This document shows positions 46,147 through 55,231 of a stretch of 64,000 bases of DNA, piece by piece. Under the pieces are notes generated by a model. It had not been told where the DNA came from, searched no databases, and saw only the letters and a program-made list of their open reading frames with translations. Within the stretch, counting starts at the first letter, position 1. Every line of letters starts with the position of its first letter. Source of the DNA: JANJWP01 sp964540725 (GTDB lineage: Bacteria > Patescibacteriota > Gracilibacteria > BD1-5 > UBA2023); NCBI GenBank assembly GCA_964540725.1, contig CAZINU010000002.1, positions 117,089 through 181,088 on the forward strand. Direction: 5' to 3'. The position numbers and the translations under genes were made by a program.

Positions 46147-47526
46147 ATGGTTCCCGCTTTCGTCCGTACCCGCTTGGCCGCCCTCTTCCTCGTCGGAGTT
46201 TTTCTCGTCATCGGGGGACTCTTGTTTTTCGAGGCGTCCAGAATTACCGGGACCGATTTTCCCGAAACCGCCCCCTATGTCCTTTGTACCGAGGGAACGA
46301 CCGTCGTAAAGCGCGCCGAATCGCGTCTCACGGTTCGAAAATCCGAACGGTCCGACGTGTTCGCGGGTGACGAGATACGGACGCTTCCTCATTCGTCAGC
46401 GACCGTTTTTTGGGCCGACGGAACGTTCACCCGCCTGGCCGAACGTTCGGGCCTTTCGGTAAACGAATTAACGTCGGATTCCGGGCGTGATTCCGTGGCG
46501 GTCGATTTCTCCCTTCTCGAAGGTCGTGCGTGGACCCGGGCTTACCGATATCTGACGGGGGAATCCTTTCTTCGTGCCCGATTCGACGATGGTCGGAAAA
46601 TTGCCGCCGTACGCGGAACCGCGTTCGTTCTCGATGCCGATGCCGAAACCCTCCGAACCGAATCCCATGCGGTGGACGTAACCGATTCCGCCGGAAAACT
46701 CCTCGCGACCGTCCCGGAGGGCGCCGCCGTGGAATTCACCCGCCTGAAGGCCGTTTTGGCGGACGTTGCGAACGACGCGTGGAGGCGTTCGAACCTGCGG
46801 GCCGATGCCGAATATTCGGCCGAATACGCGAAGAAAGTCCGGGACCGCCTCCTTCGCGAATATTCCGAAGGCGGTACGCTTGCCGAACGCGTCCGAAAAT
46901 TCTTCGCTCGCGGCACCGGGACGCCGCCGCTCGCGGTTTCTTTTTCCGGAAATTCGCTCGTCGTTACCGTCTCGACGGGAGCGTTCGCCGATTCGGAATC
47001 GCGTCGGGAAACCCTTGCCGTACTTAAACAAGCGTACGCGCTTTCGGCGGTCTTCGACCCCGACGCCGCAACCGTCCTCTCCAAAGAATCCCTTCGCGAC
47101 GCGATTCTCGATTTGACGCCCGAAGGGAACCGAGCTTCCGTGGCGACCGAATTCGCCCGCCACGAAACCTACGACGCGTGGAGCGCCGCCGCCCATGGCG
47201 CCGACGTCGGACGGCTTCGCGATAAAATTCGGGAATACGTCGGCCGCGGCGCGGACGAAAGCGTTCTTCGGATGCTCGAATCGTCCCGAGCCGGAAGCCG
47301 TGTCGACCGCTTCAACGACGCGGTCGACCGGGTGCGCGAGAACGTCTTCGAACGACTTTCGTCCTGATCGGTACTCGACCTCCCTTCGGGGGAGGCCGGC
47401 GCCGGAATCATGGAGCGCGCGGTCGGACGGCTCGGCACCGGCACGGGAGCGGAGGTTGCCGAATCTTCGGACGACGCATCCGAAACCGGCCTCACCGACC
47501 GACTTCGGAATTTCCTTACCCGGTAG
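46147..47526 (+). CDS. FecR-domain membrane-anchored protein, 459 aa
   Basis: An N-terminal TM helix (LAALFLVGVFLVIGGLLFF) is followed by a FecR-type beta domain (VFAGDEIRTLPHSSATVFW, AAVRGTAFVLDAD) and a long helical C-terminus. Codon 407 (47365-47367) is TGA; reading through adds a 53-residue tail ending RLRNFLTR. FecR domains often sit beside CHASE2 cyclases in bacteria, as here: the next ATG is three bases after its TAG. It probably senses an extracytoplasmic signal for the cyclase (inference). Confidence 0.8.
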
Positions 47527-47529
47527 GCC

Positions 47530-49695
47530 ATGTCGATGTTTTCCCAATCGGGCATCCGAAAAGCTTTCGAGAATCGGTTTTTCGCCGCCCTGGCGATTTC
47601 CGTTCTCGCCCTTTCCATTATTTTCGGCATGAGCCGGGCGTTTCCGGACTTCAATCCGTTCCTCCGAATTTTTACCCTGATGGATCTCGGCGTGCGCGAC
47701 GCGCTTATCCAGTCGTTTTCCCAAAAAAAGTTTCACAAGGACGTCGTTATCGTCGCCATCGACGACCGTACGCTCTCCGACCGGACGCCCGGACTCGGCC
47801 GTTGGCAGGATTTCCGTCGTTCGTACTACGCCGACGTCATTCGGCAACTGAAATCCGACGGTGCCGAAGTCATCGGCGTCGACGTTCTCTTTTCGGAACG
47901 CTCGCGGGACGATGACGACCGGACGCTTTCATCGGCCATCCGCGAGGCCGGAAACGTCGTACTCGGGTTCGCGCTCGGTTCCGGAATCCGCTCGCTTCCG
48001 GAACTTTCGTCGGCCGCCGCGTCGGAAGGTTTTTTCGACCCGATTATCCACGGCATGAACCTGAAGGCGTATTCCGTCCACCCGGCGGCCCGTTTCGAAG
48101 GAACGGTCGTCGAGAGTTTTTCGTTCGCCGTCCTCCGCGAATATCTCGACAGGGCGTCCGGAACCCATACCGAACCCGACGGGGGGCAGTTCTCAACCGA
48201 TACCGAAGAAAACCGGAACGGCCGACTCTACCTCTTTCAAAAACCGTTTCGGAACGGGGAATATTGGAGGGTTCCGTATGCTTCCCCGGAGGAAAAGGGA
48301 AAGGGCATGCTCATCAACTACCTTCCGACCGAAGTACGGTTTCCCCAGATTTCCTTCGCCGACGTGTACGCCGCAGCGAAATCCGGCAAATACGGCGATT
48401 ACCGCGGCGACATGGTTCGCGGAAAGATCGTGCTTATCGGTTCGACGGCAACGGCCCTGCACGACGAATTTATGACCCCCGTCGGGACGATTCCCGGAAT
48501 CGTCCTCCATGCCAATGCCATCAATACGGTACTGAACGGCGCCTACCTGATCGAAGCGTCCGAATTTTCCGAGAACGCCATCGTCATTCTCTTGGCGCCG
48601 GTTTTTGCCCTCTTCATCATGCACTTCGGAAGCAAGATGTCGCAGGCGTTCTTTTCGGTGGCGGCAGTTCTCATCGCGCTCGCCATCAACGTTCTCGTCT
48701 TCGTTCTTTTCAATATCCACCTGAACGGCCCCGTCGAACTTTCGATGCTCGTGTTCGCCATCGCCATGTTCGCGACGGCGTACAAACATTTCATTGAAGA
48801 ACGCGAAAAACGGCTCTTCCACATGGCTCTCAAGGACTACGTAGCGGAAGATATCGTCAACCTCGTCCTTCAGGACTACGGGCACGAAAAGCTCAGGGGC
48901 CGGCGTCGCGAGGTCACCCTTTTCTTTTCGGACATCGCGGGATTCACGACCATTTCCGAGAACATGACGCCGGAAGACCTCGTGCGATTCCTTTCGGTCT
49001 ATTTGAAAGAGGCGTCCGACATCATCATGGAGGAGCGCGGATTCATCAATAAGTACGAAGGCGATGCCATTATGGCGATTTGGGGAGCTTTCCAAGACGA
49101 GGAAGATCCCTTGCAAGCCCACCGGGCCTGCGAATCGGCCTTGCGCCAACAGGAAAAAATCCGCGAACTCAACGTCCGGTTCAAAACCGAGTTCGGATTC
49201 GAAATCAGCGTCCGAATGGGAATCAACAAGGGGCCGGCCGTCGTTGGAAACATCGGTTCCGTCGGAAAAAAGGTGGAATTCACGGCTTTGGGCGATACGG
49301 TAAACACCGCCTCCCGTTTCGAAGGCATCAACAAACTGTACGGAACGCTCATCTGCGTGGGGGAGGGGGTGCGGGAGAAGACGAAGGACGCCTACGTTTT
49401 CCGCCGCCTCGATTCGATTACGGTGAAGGGAAAAGACCGGCCGACCCCCATTTTCGAACTCCTTGGACGCTCCGGCGAAGTTCCGGGAGAAAAGCTCGCG
49501 GTCGCGCTCGAATACGAAAAGGCGCTGAATCTTTACGTCGATGGCAATATCGCGCCGGCTCGTGAAATTTTCGAACGCCTCGCGCGCGAATTTTCCGACC
49601 CCCCGTCCGAAACCTTCGTGGAGAGGTGTCGGAAATTGGAGCGGGAAGGACTTCCGAAAAACTGGACCGGCGTATACCGGGCAACCGAGAAATAG
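47530..49695 (+). CDS. CHASE2-domain class III adenylate cyclase
   Basis: The 721-aa protein has an N-terminal TM helix, an extracytoplasmic CHASE2 sensor (about 45-330, with DVVIVAIDDRTLSD and GIVLHANAINTVLNG), three TM helices (about 340-415) and a class III cyclase domain: LFFSDIAGFTTISE, KYEGDAIMAIWGA, VRMGINKGPAVVGNIG and FTALGDTVNTASRFEG. The metal Asp pair and the substrate Lys are in place; adenylate rather than guanylate cyclase is inferred. The cNMP-binding protein at 56955 is a candidate target. The stop is TAG. Confidence 0.92.
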   Translation: MSMFSQSGIRKAFENRFFAALAISVLALSIIFGMSRAFPDFNPFLRIFTLMDLGVRDALIQSFSQKKFHKDVVIVAIDDRTLSDRTPGLGRWQDFRRSYYADVIRQLKSDGAEVIGVDVLFSERSRDDDDRTLSSAIREAGNVVLGFALGSGIRSLPELSSAAASEGFFDPIIHGMNLKAYSVHPAARFEGTVVESFSFAVLREYLDRASGTHTEPDGGQFSTDTEENRNGRLYLFQKPFRNGEYWRVPYASPEEKGKGMLINYLPTEVRFPQISFADVYAAAKSGKYGDYRGDMVRGKIVLIGSTATALHDEFMTPVGTIPGIVLHANAINTVLNGAYLIEASEFSENAIVILLAPVFALFIMHFGSKMSQAFFSVAAVLIALAINVLVFVLFNIHLNGPVELSMLVFAIAMFATAYKHFIEEREKRLFHMALKDYVAEDIVNLVLQDYGHEKLRGRRREVTLFFSDIAGFTTISENMTPEDLVRFLSVYLKEASDIIMEERGFINKYEGDAIMAIWGAFQDEEDPLQAHRACESALRQQEKIRELNVRFKTEFGFEISVRMGINKGPAVVGNIGSVGKKVEFTALGDTVNTASRFEGINKLYGTLICVGEGVREKTKDAYVFRRLDSITVKGKDRPTPIFELLGRSGEVPGEKLAVALEYEKALNLYVDGNIAPAREIFERLAREFSDPPSETFVERCRKLEREGLPKNWTGVYRATEK

Positions 49696-49744
49696 CTTTC
49701 CCTCTGCCAAAAACCCTTTTTTCGAAAAAGTCCGTCCAAAATTT

Positions 49745-49782
49745 TGACAATTATTAAAATGCGTGTTTTAATAATTTTGTCA
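49745..49782 (+). promoter_or_regulatory. consensus promoter overlapping an AT-rich palindrome
   Basis: TTGACA, 17 bases, TTTAAT. The spacer and -10 form the inverted repeat ttattaaaa-tgcgtg-ttttaataa (49752-49775), flanked by GACAA/TTTTGTC, so a dimeric repressor could cover it. No protein-coding start follows within 400 bases. Confidence 0.6.
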
Positions 49783-50043
49783 GCTGCGACGGAAGGCGTG
49801 CCGAAACGCCGATTACAACAAAAACACAGTTTGGTCCGCAAGGATCCCAAATCGTAAAAATACACTCTTCCATGAATCCTGACGGAAAGTCGGGAATCTG
49901 GGAACCAGCCCCTCATTCTGGCTAAAAAGAGGCAATCGTGGCAGACGCGTACCGTTTCCCTTCGGCGGGAACCGGGCACACAAGAGAAATCCGTACACAG
50001 GCATCGTTTGATCGGTTCATATGCCCAGTGTGTACGGATTTTT
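49780..50043 (+). ncRNA. candidate structured small RNA, about 260 nt
   Basis: Between the promoter at 49745 and a strong terminator at 49987-50043 lie at least four small hairpins: GGCGT-gccgaa-ACGCC, TTTGG...CCAAA with a GCAA loop, CCTGAC-ggaaa-GTCGGG and GTTTCCC-ttcggc-GGGAAC. No convincing reading frame is present. I see no match to tmRNA, RNase P, SRP or known riboswitch consensus; 6S RNA cannot be excluded without folding. Confidence 0.55.
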
Positions 50044-50044
50044 C
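49987..50044 (+). terminator. rho-independent terminator of the small RNA candidate
   Basis: A perfect 13-bp stem aaatccgtacaca/tgtgtacggattt with a 29-base loop, followed by tttc. Confidence 0.75.
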
Positions 50045-50046
50045 GT

Positions 50047-50170
50047 GGTTTTCGTTTGAAAAGCTTCGGACTTCGCGTTCCGACTTGCGCGCCTCGCTCG
50101 CCGTACGGAAGTACGGCTCCGCTGCGGTGCTCGGTCGTCACGCGAATTCCTCGCTTTTGAAACGAAAACC
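50047..50170. repeat. palindromic intergenic element, copy C
   Basis: Terminal arms ggttttcgttt/aaacgaaaacc, apex GCCGTAC-ggaa-GTACGGC. It aligns with copy A over its whole length, with TTTGAAAA, CTTCGCG, GCGGT, CGCGAA and CCTCG-x-TTTTGAAACG in the same order. It lies between the small RNA terminator and the end of the CBS gene. Confidence 0.8.
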
Positions 50171-50208
50171 GGGGTTGGTGAAAGTATTCGGACGGGCTTG
50201 TCCCGATC

Positions 50209-51045
50209 TTACGCGTCCGCCGTCCCTTCGATCGTTCCGCGCATGCCTTCGATGGCCGCGTGCGTCTCGATTTCGGTTTTGAGCTTTTTCGAGTAGATTG
50301 CGGAGGTTCCTTTGACGTGGTCGCGGCTCGTGAATATTCCAATGACGAGCCCCTTCGAATCCACGACGGGCAGCACGTTGACGGCGAGGCGGTCCATAAT
50401 GGCGGAAACCTCCTCCGGCCTGGTTTCGAGCGTAACCGAGAAATCTTTCGCGACTGTCGGAATCTTTCCGAGCGTCGCGTCGAGTTCGGAATTCACGAGC
50501 ACCGCGCTCGGAACGAGTCCGACGGCGCGGTTTCCTTCGTCGGCGACGACGACGGCGTTGTACCGTTGCCGGAAGACCCGCTGGAGCACGTTCAACGCTT
50601 CTTCCACCTGAGTTTCCCGACCGAATACGAGCGGAAGGTCGTCGAACATGATCCGCGTGACCGTTTCGAGGAGCGGATAATTGAAGAGCGCGTCTTTTCC
50701 TCGGCGACTCTCCATTTCCGCCATGACCTTGGCGAGGGATTCCTGGGTGTCTTCGATTACCCGTTTAGTGACCTGGCCTTTCTCCAGAAGGAGCGCGAGT
50801 TCGAGAATCCGCCGACGGGTGTCGGCGAGAACCGCGTCTTCGATATCGCGCCGGGCCCGTTCGAGCGATATGCCGTTGAAGGAAAGTTCCGATACCGTTT
50901 CCGTGGCGGAATCGGATATTCCCGGTTTCGTTTTCGGAAGTTCCGCGGATTTGGCCCGTACGTTCGAATCCGCGCTGGAAGCCCCCTTCTTTCCGAGAAG
51001 GGAGTTCGGGGTTTCGAGGAGGCCGTTCGGGTCTTGCGGAATCAT
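50209..51045 (-). CDS. CBS-domain protein, 278 aa
   Basis: A disordered, charged N-terminus (to about residue 50), a helical middle (ERARRDIEDAVLADTRRR), and a CBS pair: LPLVFGRETQVEEALNVLQ...VVVADEGNRAVGLVPSAVL and VTLETRPEEVSAIMDRLA...LPVVDSKGLVIGIFTSRDHV (about 125-250). CBS pairs bind adenine nucleotides or c-di-AMP and usually regulate an attached or partner protein; none is fused here. The stop is TAA. Confidence 0.85.
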   Translation of the reverse strand: MIPQDPNGLLETPNSLLGKKGASSADSNVRAKSAELPKTKPGISDSATETVSELSFNGISLERARRDIEDAVLADTRRRILELALLLEKGQVTKRVIEDTQESLAKVMAEMESRRGKDALFNYPLLETVTRIMFDDLPLVFGRETQVEEALNVLQRVFRQRYNAVVVADEGNRAVGLVPSAVLVNSELDATLGKIPTVAKDFSVTLETRPEEVSAIMDRLAVNVLPVVDSKGLVIGIFTSRDHVKGTSAIYSKKLKTEIETHAAIEGMRGTIEGTADA

Positions 51046-51140
51046 ATTTTGGAGGTTTCCCCCAGTTTACCACCTTTGGTACCGTTTGCGCAAAGTCCGA
51101 GATATTGACAGTCGTCCATTCTATTTATCAATATTCATGC

Positions 51141-51167
51141 TTGACATTTAAAAACGGGGAATAGAAT
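51141..51167 (+). promoter_or_regulatory. candidate promoter of the 51209 small ORF
   Basis: A consensus TTGACA, 15 bases, TAGAAT, 42 bases before the ATG. A second TTGACA lies at 51105. The 15-base spacer is short. Confidence 0.45.
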
Positions 51168-51208
51168 CCGGTTGCCCGAATTGGGTACAAACACACAAGG
51201 AGAAGTCG

Positions 51209-51373
51209 ATGCATGAAAAAGACCAGCATCCGTCCGGTTACGTCACGACCGCCGAAATCAAGGACGCGCAATCCATCCAGGATTTGCTCGCCATCGCCGG
51301 CAATCGCCCGTTGAGCGACGCCGCCAAGCGCCTCGCTGCGCATCGCGGCCTCATCGAGGAAGACGCAATCTGA
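51209..51373 (+). CDS. small ORF ending in TGA, 54 aa (code anomaly)
   Basis: MHEKDQHPSGYVTTAEIKDA begins 6 bases after a strong AAGGAGA. The 54 residues look like a real helical protein and end at TGA (51371-51373). The next in-frame stop under code 25 is TAA at 51542-51544, beyond the terminator at 51408, and the residues after the TGA do not look like protein. Either the TGA acts as stop here, the ORF is not translated, or read-through is part of regulation. Family unknown. Confidence 0.45.
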   Translation: MHEKDQHPSGYVTTAEIKDAQSIQDLLAIAGNRPLSDAAKRLAAHRGLIEEDAI

Positions 51374-51407
51374 TCGCGGACGGTTCCGAGGAAAACCGTC
51401 GCGCATG

Positions 51408-51431
51408 CCGCCCCCGAAAGGGGGCGGTTTT
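51408..51431 (+). terminator. rho-independent terminator after the small ORF
   Basis: A perfect 8-bp GC stem ccgccccc/gggggcgg with loop gaaa, followed by tttt, 34 bases after the TGA of the 51209 ORF. Confidence 0.8.
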
Positions 51432-51645
51432 CCGTTCTTGGAACGCGTATGACAAGCGAAACCCCTTTTCCCCGAGGACTCCGGACGGGGCTTGATTTCC
51501 GTTCGAAAATCGCTACGATGCACGGCGAACGAATTTTTTCGTAACCAACCCGAGCGCTCCTCGTATGGTCGCACAACCGGACACTTTGTCGAATCTCTCC
51601 TCCCTTCGGGCGGCGGTTTGTTAGCGGTCTTATAAGGCTCTCAAT

Positions 51646-51676
51646 AAACGCTCCCGGAAGGGGGCGTTTTCTTTTT
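51646..51676 (+). terminator. terminator-like hairpin directly upstream of thrS
   Basis: A 10-bp stem aaacgctccc/gggggcgttt (one G-T) with loop ggaa, followed by tctttttaa, ends 12 bases before the thrS ATG. No other gene ends here. It is a good candidate attenuator of thrS. No T-box consensus (AGGGTGGNACCGCG) was seen in the leader 51432-51645, which otherwise holds no gene I can identify. Confidence 0.6.
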
Positions 51677-51688
51677 AACTCCCTTCCC

Positions 51689-53464
51689 ATGTCCCACCCC
51701 ATCTCCACCAAGCGCCACTCGCTCGCGCACGTCATGGCCCAAGCGGTCAAAGCCCTCTATCCGGAAGCCAAAATGGCCATCGGCCCGGACATCGAACACG
51801 GCTTTTACTACGACTTCGATTTCGGCGACGTCGCCATTAACGACGAATCGCTGAAAGAAATCGAAAAGAAGATGAAGAATCTCATTAAGCAGAATCAGAA
51901 ATTCGAAGCGTACAAATTGCCCGTCGCCGAGGCCATCGCGTTTTTGAAGTCCAAAAACGAGGACTACAAGGTCGAGATGGCGACCGATTTGGCCGCCAAG
52001 GGCGAGACCGAAATCGGATTCTACCGCAATATCGCCCAAAACGGCGCCGAAACCTTCGTCGACATGTGCCGCGGCCCCCACGTGGAGAAAACCGCCGACC
52101 TCGACGAGAACGCCTTCAAGCTCGACAAGCTTGCCGGAGCGTACTGGAAGGGCGATGCGGCCAACAAACAGCTCACCCGCATCTACGCCTTTGCCTTCGA
52201 TACCCGCGAGGAGCTCGACGCGCACTTCCACATGCTCGCCGAAGCCAAGAAGCGCGACCACCGCGTACTCGGACAGAAACTCAAGCTCTTCACCATTTCC
52301 CCGCTCGTCGGTTCCGGGTTGCCGCTTATCCAGCCGAACGGCATGGTCGTCCGCAAGGCGATCGAAGAGTACCTCTGGGAACTCCATGCGGACAAGGGCT
52401 ATCTTCGCGTCTGCACGCCGCACCTCGCCAAGGAAGACCTCTACGTCACGTCCGGCCACGCGGGCCACTACATGGAAGACATGTTCTCGGTCTGGGGGGG
52501 CACGAGCAAGGAAAAGTTCTACGTAAAGCCTATGAACTGCCCGCACCACATGCAGATCTTCGCGGACAACCAGTTCTCCTACCGCGACATGCCCATCCGG
52601 TACTTCGAACCCGCTACCGTGTACCGCGACGAAAAGACCGGCCAGCTCTCCGGCTTGACCCGCGTCCGCTCCATTACCCAGGACGACGGGCACCTCTTCT
52701 GCCGCGCGAGCCAGATTCGCGACGAAGTTTCGACCATCGTGTCCATCATCAAGAGCTTCTACACCACCATGGGCCTCATGGAAGGATACTGGGTATCGCT
52801 CTCCGTTCGCGGGGAAGACCGTTCCAAGTACCTCGGAACCGACGACGTGTGGGAAACGGCCGAAACCGCCCTGGAAGAAGCCGCGAAGGAAAACGCCCTC
52901 AACTACCGCCGTATCGAAGGCGAGGCCGCGTTCTACGGACCAAAACTCGACTTCATGTTCAAAGACGCCATCGGCCGCGAATGGCAGCTCGCCACCATCC
53001 AGTGCGATTTCAACCTTCCGGAACGTTTCGATCTCTCGTTCGTGAACGAAAAGGGCGAAAAGGAGCGTCCCGTCGTCATCCATCGTGCCATCGCCGGTTC
53101 CTTGGAGCGGTTCATGGGTATTGCCATCGAGCATTTCGCGGGCGATTTCCCGCTTTGGATGGCTCCCAAGCAGGTCCGTATCCTTCCGGTCTCGGAAAAT
53201 TTCATGGGATACGCCGACGAGGTCTTCGCCGAATTGAAGAAGGCCGGACTCCGCGCCGAACTCGATTCGTCGTCCGACGGGCTCGGGAAGAAGATTCGCA
53301 ATGCCGAAACCGACCACGTGAACTACGCGCTCGTCATCGGCGAGAAGGAAATGACCGACAAGACCGTTTCCGTCCGATCGCGCAAAACTGGCGAACAGAC
53401 GGTCATGCCGGTCGGGGAGTTCGTATCTTCGGCGCTTGCCGAGTGGCACTCCCGAAGCCTGTAA
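51689..53464 (+). CDS. thrS: threonyl-tRNA synthetase
   Basis: A 591-aa class II synthetase that lacks the N-terminal TGS domain and begins with the editing domain (TKRHSLAHVMAQAVKALYP). The catalytic core has the zinc ligands in MNCPHHMQIF, DDGHLFCR and VIHRAIAGS, class II motif 2 (YRDEKTGQLSGLTRVRSI) and motif 3 (GSLERFMGIAIEHF), and a C-terminal anticodon-binding domain. A terminator-like hairpin precedes the start. The stop is TAA. Confidence 0.97.
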   Translation: MSHPISTKRHSLAHVMAQAVKALYPEAKMAIGPDIEHGFYYDFDFGDVAINDESLKEIEKKMKNLIKQNQKFEAYKLPVAEAIAFLKSKNEDYKVEMATDLAAKGETEIGFYRNIAQNGAETFVDMCRGPHVEKTADLDENAFKLDKLAGAYWKGDAANKQLTRIYAFAFDTREELDAHFHMLAEAKKRDHRVLGQKLKLFTISPLVGSGLPLIQPNGMVVRKAIEEYLWELHADKGYLRVCTPHLAKEDLYVTSGHAGHYMEDMFSVWGGTSKEKFYVKPMNCPHHMQIFADNQFSYRDMPIRYFEPATVYRDEKTGQLSGLTRVRSITQDDGHLFCRASQIRDEVSTIVSIIKSFYTTMGLMEGYWVSLSVRGEDRSKYLGTDDVWETAETALEEAAKENALNYRRIEGEAAFYGPKLDFMFKDAIGREWQLATIQCDFNLPERFDLSFVNEKGEKERPVVIHRAIAGSLERFMGIAIEHFAGDFPLWMAPKQVRILPVSENFMGYADEVFAELKKAGLRAELDSSSDGLGKKIRNAETDHVNYALVIGEKEMTDKTVSVRSRKTGEQTVMPVGEFVSSALAEWHSRSL

Positions 53465-53497
53465 GCGCACGCTAGCGCGTCGAGGCCGCGTTTTTCC

Positions 53498-54544
53498 TTA
53501 ATCCGCGGAATCCCCCTTCCGGGTAATTCGGACTATGATTGGGGAATAGGCGGCTTTGGCGGCTGGAAGGGATATGAGCCGTTCATTGTGCCGGGATACG
53601 AAGGCCTCCAATATTTCCGTGACGTAGGGGGCGAGAAGGGCGATGTCGTCGTCGAGTACGACCGTCAGTGCGGCCCCGTTCGTTCGGAATTCGAGTCCCG
53701 CCGCCGCTTTTTGCGCTCAGCACCCTTCGGCAACCGTTCGGAACGCGAGTTCCGCCGATCTCCGCAATATCCCGTCCGGAACGCCGGAGACGGTTTTCCG
53801 TTCGCATATTTTTCCTATGAGCCCATAAGCGGCCGGCGAATCCAGTCGATTCATGAGCCGGTCGAGCTCGGAGAGGCGGATTTTGCCATATTCCGCACCG
53901 TGGAAGAGCCGGAGGATCCCGGCTAACGTCGTTTGAAGGAAAAAATCCCCCGGAGTTTCGAGTGCCCGGCGATTGTGCGATTTCGCAAAACTGCCCCATG
54001 TCCGCTCGAAAGCCCCGCTCTTCCGTGCGGACATGAGAACGTCCCGTCATCATGCGCGGTACCATTCGAAAAATTGCGTACCCGTGGCGAACGAACGTTT
54101 GTCGGGGTCGTAACTTTCCAAGCGTCTGGACGGTTCGCGCCGGACGGAAGCGAGGAATGACGTTTTGTCGTAGGGGCATCCGAGAATTCTTGCGGCTCAC
54201 GTATGGGTTTCGGGAATCCGGAATCCGCACGTCGCGGAGCGTTCGGCATTCCATTCGGAGGCCATCGCCTTCCATTCGTCGCTCCAATTCCGCGCCCTCG
54301 TGAGCCGGTCGGATCTGGACGATTCGTCGAGGCAGAACCACGTACGGATCCCCTCGGCATCGGCGAAGGGCACGAAGGCGCCTTTTCGGAGGTTTTCGTA
54401 CCGCCGCGCTTCGCCCGAACGTTCGACGGTTTCGCGGGCTCTTTTCGCGGCCGCATTCCGAATGGTCAAAATGGCATCGCTCCGACCGAATGGGGGAATG
54501 CCATCGACGCTCGAAGTGTTTTCCGGGCTTTTCGGACGGTCCAT
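53498..54544 (-). CDS. hypothetical protein found only with code 25, 348 aa
   Basis: Four TGA codons (116, 165, 166 and 276; two of them adjacent at 54047-54052) interrupt a frame otherwise free of TAA/TAG to 53498. The start MDRPKSPENTSSVDG (54544) lies 41 bases after the grpE stop. The protein is soluble; the middle contains GTQFFEWYRA and GDFFLQTTLAGILRLFHGAEY, the C-terminus LEFRTNGAALTVVLDDDI and a final helical segment. No family recognised. It is conserved-looking in composition and convergent to thrS. The stop is TAA. Confidence 0.7.
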
Positions 54545-54584
54545 GCGCGCTTCGGTAACGGGAATTCGAAGAACGTTCGGGAAA

Positions 54585-55172
54585 TTACGCCGCCTTTCCG
54601 CTTCCGTCGCCCACGGCGACTTTGGCATGCCGGACGACGCGTTCGCCCATCCGGTAGCCCTTTTCGAATTCCGCAACGATTTCCCCCTCGTTTCCGGGCA
54701 TGCGGACGATGGCTTCGTGTCGTGCCGGGTCGAGCGGTTGCCCGATCGATTCGAAGGCGGAGATACCGGCCGATTCGAGCGCCTTGGAAAGGCCCGAGAG
54801 CGTGGACTTTACGCCCTCGTAGAGCGGACCGTTCGCGTCGGATTCGGGCGTCCCGGCGATGAGCCGTTCGAGATTGTCGATGGACGGAAGGAACTTCGAA
54901 ACGAGTTTTTCGGTTACGAACGCCGACATTTCGAGCCGCTCGCGTTCGGTTCGGGCGAGAAGGTTCTTGTAATCGGCCTGCGCCCGGGCGGCGACGTCTT
55001 TCAGTTTGGCGATCTCCGTCATGAACGCGTCCAAATCGGCCGAAACGCCGGAATCGTCGGAGCCTGGCGTCGAAGCGCCCACTTCGGAACTGGAAGTTTC
55101 GTCGCTCACAGCGTCGGCGTTTCCGGGGGATTCGGGGGCGAGGTCGTTTTCGAGTTCGGTTGTGTCGGTCAT
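54585..55172 (-). CDS. grpE: nucleotide exchange factor GrpE
   Basis: Releases ADP from DnaK. The 195-aa protein has an acidic Ser/Glu-rich N-terminus, the long dimerisation helix (LKDVAARAQADYKNLLART), and the C-terminal beta domain with LDPARHEAIVRMPGN and RMGERVVRHAKVAVGDG. Not linked to dnaJ (15594), which lies 39 kb away. The stop is TAA. Confidence 0.93.
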   Translation of the reverse strand: MTDTTELENDLAPESPGNADAVSDETSSSEVGASTPGSDDSGVSADLDAFMTEIAKLKDVAARAQADYKNLLARTERERLEMSAFVTEKLVSKFLPSIDNLERLIAGTPESDANGPLYEGVKSTLSGLSKALESAGISAFESIGQPLDPARHEAIVRMPGNEGEIVAEFEKGYRMGERVVRHAKVAVGDGSGKAA

Positions 55173-55231
55173 GGTTCGTTGGGGTCAAAAGCGGAAAAAG
55201 GCCCGGAAGGGCCCCGGGAAATCCGAAGGGA

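Noticed and set aside
51432..51645. T-box riboswitch upstream of thrS
   Set aside because: No T-box consensus or specifier-loop pattern was recognisable; only the terminator-like hairpin is supported.
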